A stretch of DNA of 64,000 nt, from contig JBKJIJ010000027.1 in the NCBI GenBank assembly GCA_046598525.1, positions 7,162 to 71,161 on the forward strand, read 5' to 3'. Origin of the DNA: Methylotenera_A sp046598525 (lineage in GTDB: Bacteria; Pseudomonadota; Gammaproteobacteria; Burkholderiales; Methylophilaceae). The notes below the pieces were generated by a model. The model was given only the letters and a program-made list of their open reading frames with translations, was not told where the DNA came from and searched no databases. Each line of letters starts with the position of its first letter. Within the stretch, counting starts at the first letter, position 1. Below, one piece after another: positions 34,395-42,837 of this stretch. A program made the position numbers and the translations under genes.

Positions 34395-34729
34395 TTAAAC
34401 AATAGCGTGTGAAATTTGTGCGCGCTATTCAGATAGAAATAATTTGATGATTTAAAAAACTTTTAATGCATTAAAAATAGATTTGCCATGAGCCCTCACT
34501 AACTTTAATTAGCCCGCATGTACTTATTCGCTTGCATTGCACCATACAAAAATCGTACTTCATAAAGCGATTTATTTCGTGGATTTTTCTTAATAAACTA
34601 CATAACACAATTACATCTAAGCTATTGTAAATAATAGTTAAATTGATGTAGCCCATGCGAGCTATTTTCGTTTAAGAAAGAGTTAGTTACAGTGTGTTCA
34701 CCTTTAACTCATTCTATTTGGGGTACATC
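34395..34729. other. 335-bp spacer
   Basis: I see no gene. A weak inverted repeat (AATAGCG...CGCTATT, 34401-34429) just after the permease stop may end transcription but lacks a U-run. A 61-residue minus-strand frame (34471-34656) has no recognisable sequence or ribosome site and was not called. Confidence 0.5.
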
Positions 34730-35398
34730 ATGTTAAAAAAATCATTACTTTCAGTTGCTGCATTATTAGCGGCAACAATGTTATCCGCTACAGCGCAAGC
34801 AAGCACTGTTGACCTAAACTATGTTTCACCTAACACCACGGTTACAACTACCGTTTCGGTAAATAGCAGCACGCTTAACACTTACATGGGCAGCTATAAT
34901 CTTTCAGCTTCAGATGTTGCTGGTGCAATTATTGGCTTTTGTGTAGATCCATTCCAATGGGCTTCTAGCGCATCAAACCAATACACAAGCAGCGCTTTGG
35001 ATGCTAGCGACTTTATTAGTGTCGGTGAAAATCGTTTTTCTAACGCGCAAAAGCTGTTTGATAACGCTTATGCTAGCCTTTCAGGCGCTGAACAAACGGC
35101 TGGCTTTCACTTAGCGTTATGGGAAATTTTCCATGATGACCTAAGCACAGCTACAGGTGCCATCTCTTCGGTAAGCGGCTCTAATGCTGGCATGTTAGCT
35201 TCTGCTAATACGTTTTTAAGTGCGTTAAATGGCTGGTCTACAACCAATGCTTACGACCTAACTTTTTACGGTAACGGCCAATTGCAAGATTTTGTAACGG
35301 CTTCACCTTCTGCCGTGCCTGTACCTGCGGCCCTGCCATTGCTTGCTTCAGGCTTGTTAGGTTTTGGCGTAATGCGTCGTCGCAATAAAGCAATGTAA
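34730..35398 (+). CDS. PEP-CTERM sorting-domain protein
   Basis: A 222-residue exported protein with an N-terminal signal (MLKKSLLSVAALLAATMLSA, cut near AQAS) and a C-terminal PEP-CTERM-type tail, VPVPAALPLLASGLLGFG followed by MRRRNKAM. It should be processed by an exosortase encoded elsewhere. The middle is Ser/Thr/Asn-rich (SASNQYTSSALDASDF, TAGFHLALWEIFHDDLSTAT) with a single Cys (FCVDPFQW), and has no enzyme motif. I chose ATG 34730 over 34694 because GGGG lies about 8 bp before it and the signal peptide begins there. A strong terminator follows. Confidence 0.85.
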   Translation: MLKKSLLSVAALLAATMLSATAQASTVDLNYVSPNTTVTTTVSVNSSTLNTYMGSYNLSASDVAGAIIGFCVDPFQWASSASNQYTSSALDASDFISVGENRFSNAQKLFDNAYASLSGAEQTAGFHLALWEIFHDDLSTATGAISSVSGSNAGMLASANTFLSALNGWSTTNAYDLTFYGNGQLQDFVTASPSAVPVPAALPLLASGLLGFGVMRRRNKAM

Positions 35399-35420
35399 TT
35401 TTTGATTTGCTTTAAAACAT

Positions 35421-35453
35421 AAAAATAGCGCTCAATTGAGCGCTATTTTTTTT
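35421..35453 (+). terminator. Rho-independent terminator
   Basis: Perfect 13-bp arms AAAAATAGCGCTC and GAGCGCTATTTTT with an AATT loop and a T-run to 35453, 23 bp after the PEP-CTERM gene. It may work for both strands. Confidence 0.85.
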
Positions 35454-35544
35454 ACTTGTACAAAATTATAATCCCACATTACTATGCGCATTTTTAATGC
35501 GGTATTAAACTTGATAAAGTAATATTTTCGCAAATAACGAATCG

Positions 35545-35961
35545 CTATTTAGGCTCACTCACAAAGCCTAGCTTAGTAATGCCAGCATTTTGCGCATCGG
35601 CCATTACTTCTGCCAGTACTTGATATTTAGTTTCTTTATCGGCACGAATTTGTAATTCTGGTTGCGGTTTAATGTCGGCGGCTTGTAGCAATTTTTGTTT
35701 TAATTCACCTTGCACCATTGGCGCGTCATTCCAATAGGTTTTACCAGCGCCATCAATAGCTAATGTAATCACTTTTGGCTCTTCTGGTAAGGTTTGGCTA
35801 GTGGCTTGCGGCAGCTCAATTTTTACAGCGTGGGTTAATAATGGCGCGGTAATAATAAAAATCACCAACAAAACCAACATCACGTCTACCAATGGCGTGG
35901 TGTTGATTTCACTCATGGGCTGCGTGTGCGCCTCATTGTTGGATGCATTGCCGCCTATCAT
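35545..35961 (-). CDS. exbD: ExbD-type energy transducer
   Basis: A 138-residue inner-membrane protein of the TonB energising complex. One membrane helix (VDVMLVLLVIFIITAPLLTH) contains the critical Asp after the family motif MSEINTTPLVDVMLVLL. A periplasmic domain follows (LQIRADKETKYQVLAEVMAD). The start overlaps the end of exbB by ATGA, so the two are coupled. It should work with ExbB and TonB in the same cluster to drive siderophore and perhaps heme receptors. Confidence 0.94.
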   Translation of the reverse strand: MIGGNASNNEAHTQPMSEINTTPLVDVMLVLLVIFIITAPLLTHAVKIELPQATSQTLPEEPKVITLAIDGAGKTYWNDAPMVQGELKQKLLQAADIKPQPELQIRADKETKYQVLAEVMADAQNAGITKLGFVSEPK

Positions 35962-36722
35962 GCTGGCACTCCCATTGGTTTGGCGTTTTGCGCATGGATT
36001 GATTGTACATTGTATGGATTGTTGGCGTTTTGTTTAATCAGCAAAGGCGCGCATGTGGTTAATAGCACATGCAAATCTTGCCCAAAGCCATCTAAAGTGG
36101 CATTAAAAACACGGTTTTGTTTTACAAATGCGTTATAAGCCAACACCGCTGGAATGGCCACTGCCAAGCCAATCGCGGTCATAATTAATGCCTCACCTAC
36201 AGGGCCGGCTACTTTGTCTAAAGTGGCTTGGCCGCTGGCGCTAATACTGGCTAAGGCGTGATAAATACCCCAAACCGTGCCAAATAACCCAACAAATGGT
36301 GACACGCTACCAACGGATGCCAAAACGGATAAGCCAGACTCTAGCTTGGCCGATGTTTGCGCCACGCTACGGCGCATGCTACGTGCAATAAATTCATCGT
36401 AACTGCACGATTCTTCAATATGCTTTGAAGCGTGTAATTGGTGATGGTGCGCCGCATCAACTGCATTTACCGCCAACTGTTGCGCAGGCGAATCCATTTT
36501 AAAGGTGCTAATGGCGGCTTGCAAATTAGGCGCTGCCCAAAATTCGGCAATATAGCGCTTTAATGCGCTTTTAATTTGAATACTTTGCACGGTTTTTACA
36601 ATCATAAAATACCAGCTAGCCACTGACATCATCAGTAATATTAAGGCCACTGTTATAGACACAAAACCGCCTTGCATAATAAAAGCCAGGCTATTAAATT
36701 CTGTTACGTGTTGCATGTTCAT
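35958..36722 (-). CDS. exbB: ExbB-type proton channel protein
   Basis: A 254-residue MotA/TolQ/ExbB-family protein with three membrane helices. The first is near residues 15-40 and the last two lie in the C-terminal half: SVLASVGSVSPFVGLFGTVW and EALIMTAIGLAVAIPAVLAY. The family signature GLFGTVWGIYHALASI is clear. It forms the proton channel with ExbD and energises TonB. It is encoded between exbD and tonB, although a 71-bp repeat lies in the spacer towards tonB. Confidence 0.95.
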   Translation of the reverse strand: MNMQHVTEFNSLAFIMQGGFVSITVALILLMMSVASWYFMIVKTVQSIQIKSALKRYIAEFWAAPNLQAAISTFKMDSPAQQLAVNAVDAAHHHQLHASKHIEESCSYDEFIARSMRRSVAQTSAKLESGLSVLASVGSVSPFVGLFGTVWGIYHALASISASGQATLDKVAGPVGEALIMTAIGLAVAIPAVLAYNAFVKQNRVFNATLDGFGQDLHVLLTTCAPLLIKQNANNPYNVQSIHAQNAKPMGVPA

Positions 36723-36813
36723 TCCTTTGATTTAAAACGTTTTTCTATTTACTTTGATACCTTTTTACAAACCTAAACTTGGCTCTCATATACACAAAAA
36801 CCTTTAAGCCTCT

Positions 36814-36884
36814 GTCATTCCCGCGCAGGCGGGAATCTAGGCTAATCAGCCACTTAACTGGATTCCCGCCTGCGCGGGAATGAC
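36814..36884. repeat. 71-bp inverted-repeat element (GTCATTCCCGCG type), copy 1
   Basis: Begins GTCATTCCCGCGCAGGCGGG and ends with its complement (CCCGCCTGCGCGGGAATGAC), so each end is itself a hairpin and the whole is an inverted repeat. It lies between exbB and tonB. The ATTCCC-N-GGGAAT core resembles the dRS3 repeats of Neisseria. A second, partly decayed copy of the same length is at 52429. Confidence 0.85.
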
Positions 36885-36955
36885 GAAAATAAGCGGTTTT
36901 TGATTAGATTGCAAATGAGCTAAGCCTTTAATTAGTAAAATTTGTATGACTGGTA

Positions 36956-37768
36956 TTAACTATCCAATGAAAACTTCATTGGCACCATGACATAAGCGCT
37001 TAATGCCTGATTGTTTTTCTTAGCCGGAATAAAGCGCCAGCGTTTAACCGCTTGAATTGCCGCATTATCCAAACGCTCAGAGCCGCTGCTTTTTTCAATT
37101 TGCACTTCTTCCGCCGCACCATCGGCAGAAACCAATACCTTCATTAATACGCGCCCTTCTTCCCCTATTCGGCGCGACATAGCGGGGTAATCCGGTGCTG
37201 GATTATTTAAATAAGACACACCAAAGCGCGGCGGCTCAATTTTATCTTCAACTGGTTTCTCTACTACCGGCTGCGCTTTAGGCGCTTCGGCTACTTTTAC
37301 AGGTTCAGCCGGCGCGGCTGGCGTTTCTTCAATTATTGCTTGCTCTGTCGTTGCCTCTATCAAACGCTCAGTTGGCGTTTCAATCGGCCTAATTTTTTCG
37401 ACTATTTTTTTCGGCTTAATAACTGGCTTAACTTGTTGTTTAATTGGCTCAATCACTGGCACCAATTCTGGCTCTGGCGCAGGCGGCGCAATCAAGCTCA
37501 CCATCATTGGCTTGGTAGGCGACACTATTATTTTTTCAATTGGTTTTTGAGCAATGAGCAAATAAATTACCGCCATGTGCGCAAGCAGCACAAAAATTGT
37601 CGTTAACCATGATTGCAATTTTTGGCTTGGTGCTGACGTATTTACGCAATTGCTTTGCAAAGGCAAGGCATTCAATTGACTGATTTTTGCGTTACCAATT
37701 ACAAAATCTGAATGCGATTTTGGATGGCGCGCTGCAAATAAATGCGTAACTGTGGCTGTTTGGCTCAT
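36956..37768 (-). CDS. tonB: TonB energy transducer
   Basis: A 270-residue protein with an N-terminal cytoplasmic part, one membrane helix (LTTIFVLLAHMAVIYLLIAQ), a Pro/Lys/Glu-rich spacer (PVIEPIKQQVKPVIKPKKIV) that spans the periplasm, and a C-terminal TonB domain (YPAMSRRIGEEGRVLMKVLV, LDNAAIQAVKRWRFIPAKKN). I chose ATG at 37768 over 37783 because GGAG lies 6-7 bp before it. The cytoplasmic N-terminal part before the helix (about 55 residues) is longer than in E. coli TonB. It sits between hemP and exbB. Confidence 0.93.
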   Translation of the reverse strand: MSQTATVTHLFAARHPKSHSDFVIGNAKISQLNALPLQSNCVNTSAPSQKLQSWLTTIFVLLAHMAVIYLLIAQKPIEKIIVSPTKPMMVSLIAPPAPEPELVPVIEPIKQQVKPVIKPKKIVEKIRPIETPTERLIEATTEQAIIEETPAAPAEPVKVAEAPKAQPVVEKPVEDKIEPPRFGVSYLNNPAPDYPAMSRRIGEEGRVLMKVLVSADGAAEEVQIEKSSGSERLDNAAIQAVKRWRFIPAKKNNQALSAYVMVPMKFSLDS

Positions 37769-37785
37769 GCCAACTCCATTCAAAT

Positions 37786-38004
37786 TTACTTGGTTAATAT
37801 CAGTTTATTTTGTTTTGTAATGCGCAAAATATAAGTCTCATTTAAATGCTCAATCATCACTTCTTTAACATTGTTAAATAGCTGCTCTGTATTTAAGCGT
37901 TTAATGCGCGACATTTTCATGTCTTGATTCGGGGTTTCGTCCGCCACAATCGCCACATCAAAGCTCATGTGTTCTTTTGCTGTTAAATTAGTAATCACTT
38001 TCAT
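37786..38004 (-). CDS. hemP: Hemin uptake protein HemP
   Basis: A 72-residue protein whose last 35 residues match the HemP family: SRIKRLNTEQLFNNVKEVMI, then EHLNETYILRITKQNKLILTK. HemP proteins are small, iron-regulated and associated with heme or siderophore uptake. A few later Met residues (for example at about residue 13) could be the true start, as the first 30 residues are not typical. It is followed by tonB, exbB and exbD, probably as one transcript. A Fur-box-like sequence lies about 300 bp upstream. Confidence 0.85.
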   Translation of the reverse strand: MKVITNLTAKEHMSFDVAIVADETPNQDMKMSRIKRLNTEQLFNNVKEVMIEHLNETYILRITKQNKLILTK

Positions 38005-38014
38005 ATCAATTCAA

Positions 38015-38063
38015 TTAACTGCCTTATTAATTAACTACCTTGCTAAATAACTATCTTGCTAAA
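38015..38063. repeat. Three tandem 16-17-bp repeats
   Basis: Units TTAACTGCCTTATTAA, TTAACTACCTTGCTAAA and TAACTATCTTGCTAAA follow each other directly upstream of hemP. Confidence 0.75.
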
Positions 38064-38154
38064 AAAGTGACCGCCTTACATGAACTGTTTACATTGAGCA
38101 AACATGGCCAATGCAGCCATAAATCAAGGAGATGCATTTGCATGCACTTACTAC

Positions 38155-38184
38155 ATTTAAGACGTTGTTAGGGACGTCTTAAAT
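38155..38184. other. Inverted repeat with 11-bp arms
   Basis: Perfect arms ATTTAAGACGT and ACGTCTTAAAT around TGTTAGGG. No U-run follows on either strand, so it is not a simple terminator. It could be a regulator site or an RNA hairpin in the hemP leader. Confidence 0.55.
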
Positions 38185-38303
38185 TCTGTTGCTAGCCGCT
38201 AAAACTAAAAGCGATTAGCTAAATATTCATTTGCTGCATCACAAATAAATCGACAATCCAAAAATCTATAAAAGTTGATTAATTAAGCAATTTAACCGTT
38301 AAT

Positions 38304-38322
38304 GCAAATGATAATAGTTCTT
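38304..38322. promoter_or_regulatory. Fur-box-like site
   Basis: The 19-bp sequence GCAAATGATAATAGTTCTT matches the consensus GATAATGATAATCATTATC at 13 of 19 positions. It could control hemP-tonB-exbBD through a leader of about 300 nt, or the divergent ion-channel gene 125 bp away. Confidence 0.5.
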
Positions 38323-38446
38323 ATTTAAAAAGTAAAGTGTTAGCCACAAAAATATTATTCGTTAAATTTTGTAGATAATGTTGGTCATAATCCGACACAG
38401 ATTTACAATTGAGCCTAATGCTAAAAACTATTAGGAATCATGCCGT

Positions 38447-39106
38447 ATGCACCGCTCTATTGAATTTGTAAAACGCTACCCATTTGCCATGTTGCTGGCG
38501 GTTCAGCTGTTAAGCGTGCTGTTTTATGGCTTTATGACCGACTCAAAAAGTAGCCTACTTATATTTAATAGTTTGGGCTTAATTGTGCCAATTCTGGCGG
38601 TTTGGGTGGTATTTCGCACACCAATGGCAAGCTGGGTTGGCTTTGTGCTCATCACCCTTTCACTCAGTACATCTTTGTTAGCATTACTGGCTGGGCAAAC
38701 GCAACTATTGGTTTGGGCGCACGGGTTTGAAAGCTTGCTGTATTTTTATGCCGCGGCGGGCATGGTATTGGTGATGTTTGCGGATGATATTGTAACGGTG
38801 GATGAGCTGTATGCCGTGGGTGCAACGTTTACTTTGCTGGTATGGGGCTTTACCTTGGCGTATTCGGTTTGCCAGCAAATCTACCCAAATAGTTTATTGG
38901 CAGCCATTAACCCCAGCAATCCACGCAGCTGGGTAGAGCTATTATTTATGAGTTTTTCGATTCAATCGGGCACAGGCGTTGGCGATGTAATCCCTATTTC
39001 AAGCCCTGCACGCGCGATTGCTTCATTACAAATCTTTTCAAGCGTGATGTATTTAACCATCGCCGTATCACGCTTGGTGGGATTAACGATTCAATATAAA
39101 AAATAA
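38447..39106 (+). CDS. Ion-channel domain membrane protein with GVGD filter
   Basis: A 219-residue protein with about six hydrophobic segments and a C-terminal pore-type region (WVELLFMSFSIQSGTGVGDV), then IPISSPARAIASLQIFSSVM. The layout (pore helix, filter, inner helix) is that of two-helix ion channels. The filter reads TGVGD rather than the usual TGYGD or GYGD. Potassium selectivity is therefore uncertain. The final YLTIAVSRLVGL is usual for this family. It is convergent with the PQQ dehydrogenase gene; the stops are 17 bp apart. Confidence 0.75.
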   Translation: MHRSIEFVKRYPFAMLLAVQLLSVLFYGFMTDSKSSLLIFNSLGLIVPILAVWVVFRTPMASWVGFVLITLSLSTSLLALLAGQTQLLVWAHGFESLLYFYAAAGMVLVMFADDIVTVDELYAVGATFTLLVWGFTLAYSVCQQIYPNSLLAAINPSNPRSWVELLFMSFSIQSGTGVGDVIPISSPARAIASLQIFSSVMYLTIAVSRLVGLTIQYKK

Positions 39107-39123
39107 CTAATTCTATAAACCAA

Positions 39124-40905
39124 TCAAGGCAAGCGGTAAACCAATACCGCATCGCCTTGTTTGTAGCCAAAAATAGAATTGCCGCCACTGGCTACTGCAA
39201 TATATTGCACGCCATCAATGCTGTAGGTAATAGGCGGCGCGTTAACGCCAAACTCTGATTTAGCTTGCCACAGCAATTCACCCGTTTGGCTGTTGTAGCC
39301 ATTAAAGTTGCCATTGCCCTCCCCAGTAAACAATAAGCCGCCAGCCGTTGCCAGCACACCGCCTACTAATGGTTGCGCTGTTTTGTTTTGCCAAGCAATC
39401 TTACCTGTGGCTAAATCAATGCCAGATAACAAACCCCATCGTGGATCTTGTGTAGGCTCACTGGCGGCATAGCGTATTGCCGCTTTGCCATTGCTTGCAG
39501 GCGTTTCATGCAAGGTGTATTTAATGGGCGCATGAATTCCCGCTACAAACGCGCGTTGATTGGCTTCATCTACACTAACTGGTGACCAATTTGAGCCGCC
39601 TAAAATACCTGGGTAAACAACAGTCCCTTCAAAAGTGGCTTTTTGGAATAGATTTTTTTGCGGCACAAATGCATCCGATTTTTTAATCAATTCGCCGGTT
39701 GCCCTATTGTGAATATAAAACCAACCGGTTTTGCTGGCCTGCCCTACCGCGGCGATTTTTTTGCCATTCAAATTATAGTTAAATAGCACTGGCGGGCTGG
39801 CTAAATCATAACCCCATAAATCGTGCGGCACTTGCTGATAATGCCATTTCAGCTTGCCTGTGTTGGTATCCAGCGCCACTAATGAAACGGTATAAAGATT
39901 ATCACCCGGGCGCGAAATATCGTTCATTTGCGGGCTTGGGTTGCCTGTACCAAAATAAAGCGTATCAGTTGCCGTATCTATCGCTGGCGTGCTCCAAGCG
40001 GAGCCACCACCAAAACGCGCTGAATCAGCATATTTTGCCGCATCCGCTTTTTCTTGCGCTACATCACGGTTGAGCACAATGCCATCCGCCGTTTTTTGCG
40101 TAAACTGCCCTTCCCAACCGTTTGCAGGAATGGTGTCAAATTGCCACGCACGTTTGCCGTTTTCTACATCATAAGCGGCTAAAAAACCAGGTCTGCCAAA
40201 GCGCCCTGTTACGCCAATTACCGCGCCCAATGGCGCATCGGCGGTTGGGTTATCAATATGCAAGCCATAACCCACGCCAGTAATGCCAACAATTACTTTA
40301 CCTTTATAAACCACTGGCGCCATGGCGATGCCAATGCCTGTGCCGCCCGTTACTTTGCGCGCACTATTAGGGTCGTCTTTATTTAAGGAGTCTTGGCCTT
40401 CTGTGGTGATGGCGGCTTCAACCACATCAATATCCCACTCTTTGGCGCCTGTGTTTGCATTTAAGGCAATTAAGCGTGCATCTACTGTGCCAATAAACAC
40501 TTTGCCATTGGCAACAGCCACACCCCTGTTGGCTGGGCCGCAGCACATTTGCCAATCTTTGCGCCTGTCGTGGGTGTAGCGCCAAAGTTCTTTGCCTGTT
40601 TTGGCATCCAGCGCGGCTACGTGGTTATAGGGTAATGACAAATACATAATGCCATTTTGCACAATTGGTGTGGTTTGAAAGCTGCCCACAACGCCACTTT
40701 TATATTGCCACGCTTGTACTAAATTTTTGACGTTTTGCTGATTAATTTGCGTATTAGGCGAAAAGCGCTGGCTGCTAAAATCGCGCCCAAAACTAGGCCA
40801 ATCTTGGTTTGCTGCCTGTTGAGCTATTTTGTTTTGATTGCCAGCACAGGCTTGCAACAAGGCAAATGAAATCAAAAAAGTGCATTTAAATAAGGTGTTT
40901 TTCAT
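39124..40905 (-). CDS. PQQ-dependent dehydrogenase, quinoprotein propeller
   Basis: A 593-residue eight-bladed quinoprotein of the methanol/ethanol/glucose-type family. Tryptophan-docking repeats (for example LDAKTGKELWRYTHD, AYDVENGKRAWQFD) and the vicinal disulfide MCCGPANRG are present. Where methanol dehydrogenases have WDYA (catalytic Asp) or WDYD (lanthanide form), this protein reads HDLWGYDLASPPVLF, so the first Asp is Gly and the second is kept. The N-terminus looks like a lipoprotein signal (LLQAC, with an unusual Gln). The alcohol or sugar substrate is unknown. No cytochrome c or XoxG-like gene is adjacent. Confidence 0.85.
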   Translation of the reverse strand: MKNTLFKCTFLISFALLQACAGNQNKIAQQAANQDWPSFGRDFSSQRFSPNTQINQQNVKNLVQAWQYKSGVVGSFQTTPIVQNGIMYLSLPYNHVAALDAKTGKELWRYTHDRRKDWQMCCGPANRGVAVANGKVFIGTVDARLIALNANTGAKEWDIDVVEAAITTEGQDSLNKDDPNSARKVTGGTGIGIAMAPVVYKGKVIVGITGVGYGLHIDNPTADAPLGAVIGVTGRFGRPGFLAAYDVENGKRAWQFDTIPANGWEGQFTQKTADGIVLNRDVAQEKADAAKYADSARFGGGSAWSTPAIDTATDTLYFGTGNPSPQMNDISRPGDNLYTVSLVALDTNTGKLKWHYQQVPHDLWGYDLASPPVLFNYNLNGKKIAAVGQASKTGWFYIHNRATGELIKKSDAFVPQKNLFQKATFEGTVVYPGILGGSNWSPVSVDEANQRAFVAGIHAPIKYTLHETPASNGKAAIRYAASEPTQDPRWGLLSGIDLATGKIAWQNKTAQPLVGGVLATAGGLLFTGEGNGNFNGYNSQTGELLWQAKSEFGVNAPPITYSIDGVQYIAVASGGNSIFGYKQGDAVLVYRLP

Positions 40906-41077
40906 TGCCGTTATCGCCTAAAAAATATACAGATTAGTATACATCAAGAAAATTCAATCATCAGCACGAAAATAATAAAACAATTTTGAATCTAAAAAAC
41001 AATTCCTGCGTATAAAAAAACTGAAGTACCAAAAACGTTACACCAAAAATTAACCATTTTAAACGTTAGGGATTTAA

Positions 41078-42094
41078 ATGAAAACTATTCAAAACCATGC
41101 CATTAAAAACGCGCGCATCGCGCTGCTGGCCAGCGTAATTAGCGCACTATTTGTGCCAGCCGCTTGGGCAGATGACCTGCAATACAGCAATAAATTGTTA
41201 CTCACTGGCGGCGTTTCTCAGGTAGAAGGCGCGGCAGGCGGCGGCTTAACGCCATGGGCGTTAATTGGCGGTTACGGCACCAATAATGAGGTGGGCGGCA
41301 ATGTGCATTACACTTTTGCTGATACTAATGATTACAAACTCAACACATATGGCTTTACTGTAGGCTTGTTTGACCGCGTTGAGTTTTCAGTGGCACAGCA
41401 AGATTTTGATATTAGTAATTTAAGAAATAAAGTAGAAGGCTTTACTCTAGGAGGTGGCCAGCCTTTCGCTGGCGCGGTAGGTCGCGATACATTAAATCAA
41501 ATTATCGTTGGTGCGAAAGTGCGTGTATTTGGTGAAGCTGTACTTGATGCTGATACATGGATGCCACAAGTAGCGGTTGGCGTCCAATACAAAGAAAATC
41601 AAGACACAGATTTTATTAAAAGTGCTGTTGTTGGTGCAAAAAGTGATCACGGAACGGATGTTTATATTGCTGCAACTAAATTGTTTTTAGATAAAAATTT
41701 ACTGCTCAACGGCACCTTGCGCTTCACAAAAGCGAATCAGTTTGGTCTGTTAGGATTTGGTGGTGAAAAAAATAATAGTTATGAACCCATGTTAGAAGTA
41801 TCAGCAGCCTACCTGTTACGAAAAGATTTAGCGATTGGTGCTGAGTATCGTATGAAACCTAACAATTTAAGTAGCCCTTTGAATCCAGCCTTGGCAGGAT
41901 TAACGGGTAGCAATAACAGCATTAATTTAGATGAGGACGATGCGTTTGATATTTTTGTGGCTTACGCACCAACCAAAAACATTTCAATCACCGCCGCTTA
42001 CGTTAACTTAGGCAATATTGCCACGGTAAAAGCGGTTGGCGCCGATTATGGCAATCAAGAAGGTGTTTATTTATCAGCACAAATTGGCTTCTAA
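41078..42094 (+). CDS. DUF3034 outer-membrane-type protein
   Basis: A 338-residue exported protein with a signal peptide ending near VPAAWA-DD, followed by beta-rich repeats such as LLTGGVSQVEGAAGGGLTPW and YGFTVGLFDRVEFSVAQQDF, and a terminal Phe (YLSAQIGF). This matches the DUF3034 family, likely an outer-membrane beta-barrel of unknown function. It lies 48 bp before a secreted truncated globin gene and probably shares its transcript. It is divergent from the PQQ dehydrogenase gene. Confidence 0.8.
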   Translation: MKTIQNHAIKNARIALLASVISALFVPAAWADDLQYSNKLLLTGGVSQVEGAAGGGLTPWALIGGYGTNNEVGGNVHYTFADTNDYKLNTYGFTVGLFDRVEFSVAQQDFDISNLRNKVEGFTLGGGQPFAGAVGRDTLNQIIVGAKVRVFGEAVLDADTWMPQVAVGVQYKENQDTDFIKSAVVGAKSDHGTDVYIAATKLFLDKNLLLNGTLRFTKANQFGLLGFGGEKNNSYEPMLEVSAAYLLRKDLAIGAEYRMKPNNLSSPLNPALAGLTGSNNSINLDEDDAFDIFVAYAPTKNISITAAYVNLGNIATVKAVGADYGNQEGVYLSAQIGF

Positions 42095-42142
42095 AAAGCC
42101 AGCTTAAATACACACACTTACAAACTTAAAAAGGAATATCAC

Positions 42143-42664
42143 ATGAATTTCAACCTTAAAACAATGATTGCCACCGCTTTGGCAACCAGCACACTATTGC
42201 TTGCACAGCCTGTTTTGGCCGAAATGTACGCACAAAACCCTAATCTTGGTAACACGCCAATGGAAGGCACCGCCACCTTTGAAGCGTTTGGCGGCAAAGA
42301 AGGTTTAGTTAAAATTATGGATGACTTTATGATTGGGCTGGTGGCTGATCCACGCACTAAGGCGTTTTTTGATAATGACAAACAAACCTTTATTAAAGCT
42401 ATGTTGGTTGAGCAAATGTGTGAGCTGATGAATGGCGGCTGCAAATACCCAGGCCGCGATATGAAATCATCACACGCCAGCATGAAAGTGAATCGTGAAG
42501 GCTTTAATGGCTTAGTTGAGCAATTTCAATTTGCCATGGATAAGCATAATGTGCCTTTTGCCGCGCAAAACAAATTGCTGGCTAAATTAGCACCAATGTA
42601 CCGCGAAATTGAAACCACTACTGGCAAAGCCGTGCCGCCAAACTTACCCAAAACAGGCATGTAA
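42143..42664 (+). CDS. Exported group 1 truncated hemoglobin
   Basis: A 173-residue protein with a signal peptide (IATALATSTLLLAQPVLA-EM) before a group 1 truncated-globin domain: TFEAFGGKEGLVKIMDDFMI, GLVADPRTKAFFDNDKQTF and the proximal-His helix DMKSSHASMKVNREGFNGLV. The usual B10 Tyr is not obvious: the FEAFGGKEGLVKIMDDFM segment has Phe near that place, which would alter the distal pocket. Export of a truncated globin is uncommon. It may bind oxygen, NO or peroxide in the periplasm. A terminator follows. Confidence 0.88.
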   Translation: MNFNLKTMIATALATSTLLLAQPVLAEMYAQNPNLGNTPMEGTATFEAFGGKEGLVKIMDDFMIGLVADPRTKAFFDNDKQTFIKAMLVEQMCELMNGGCKYPGRDMKSSHASMKVNREGFNGLVEQFQFAMDKHNVPFAAQNKLLAKLAPMYREIETTTGKAVPPNLPKTGM

Positions 42665-42693
42665 CTGGCATATAAACCAAGCCTGCTGCTTAT

Positions 42694-42730
42694 TCACAAG
42701 GCAACATTGCGTTTGCCTTGTGAGTAATTT
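42694..42730 (+). terminator. Likely Rho-independent terminator
   Basis: Perfect 11-bp arms TCACAAGGCAA and TTGCCTTGTGA (42694-42704 and 42713-42723) with an 8-nt loop, followed by GTAATTTTC. It ends the DUF3034-globin unit before the sigma-factor gene. Confidence 0.7.
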
Positions 42731-42837
42731 TCGATAAATAGCTTTGTCGCATTTATATAAATGATGACTTACGTTTTAATCGCAGGTCACGGATTAAATT
42801 AAGGTAATATTCAATTTTACTTAATAAGTTAAAGATT

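Larger units (their letters stand above)
38005..38446. other. 442-bp spacer with tandem repeat, hairpin and Fur-box-like site
   Basis: No gene was seen. It lies between hemP (minus) and the ion-channel gene (plus). It contains three tandem 16-17-bp units (38015-38063), an inverted repeat with perfect 11-bp arms (38155-38184) and a Fur-like site (38304-38322). A small RNA is possible but unproven. Confidence 0.6.

Noticed and set aside
34471..34656. 61-residue minus-strand frame after the macB permease gene
   Set aside because: No ribosome site, no recognisable sequence, and it lies in an AT-rich spacer.
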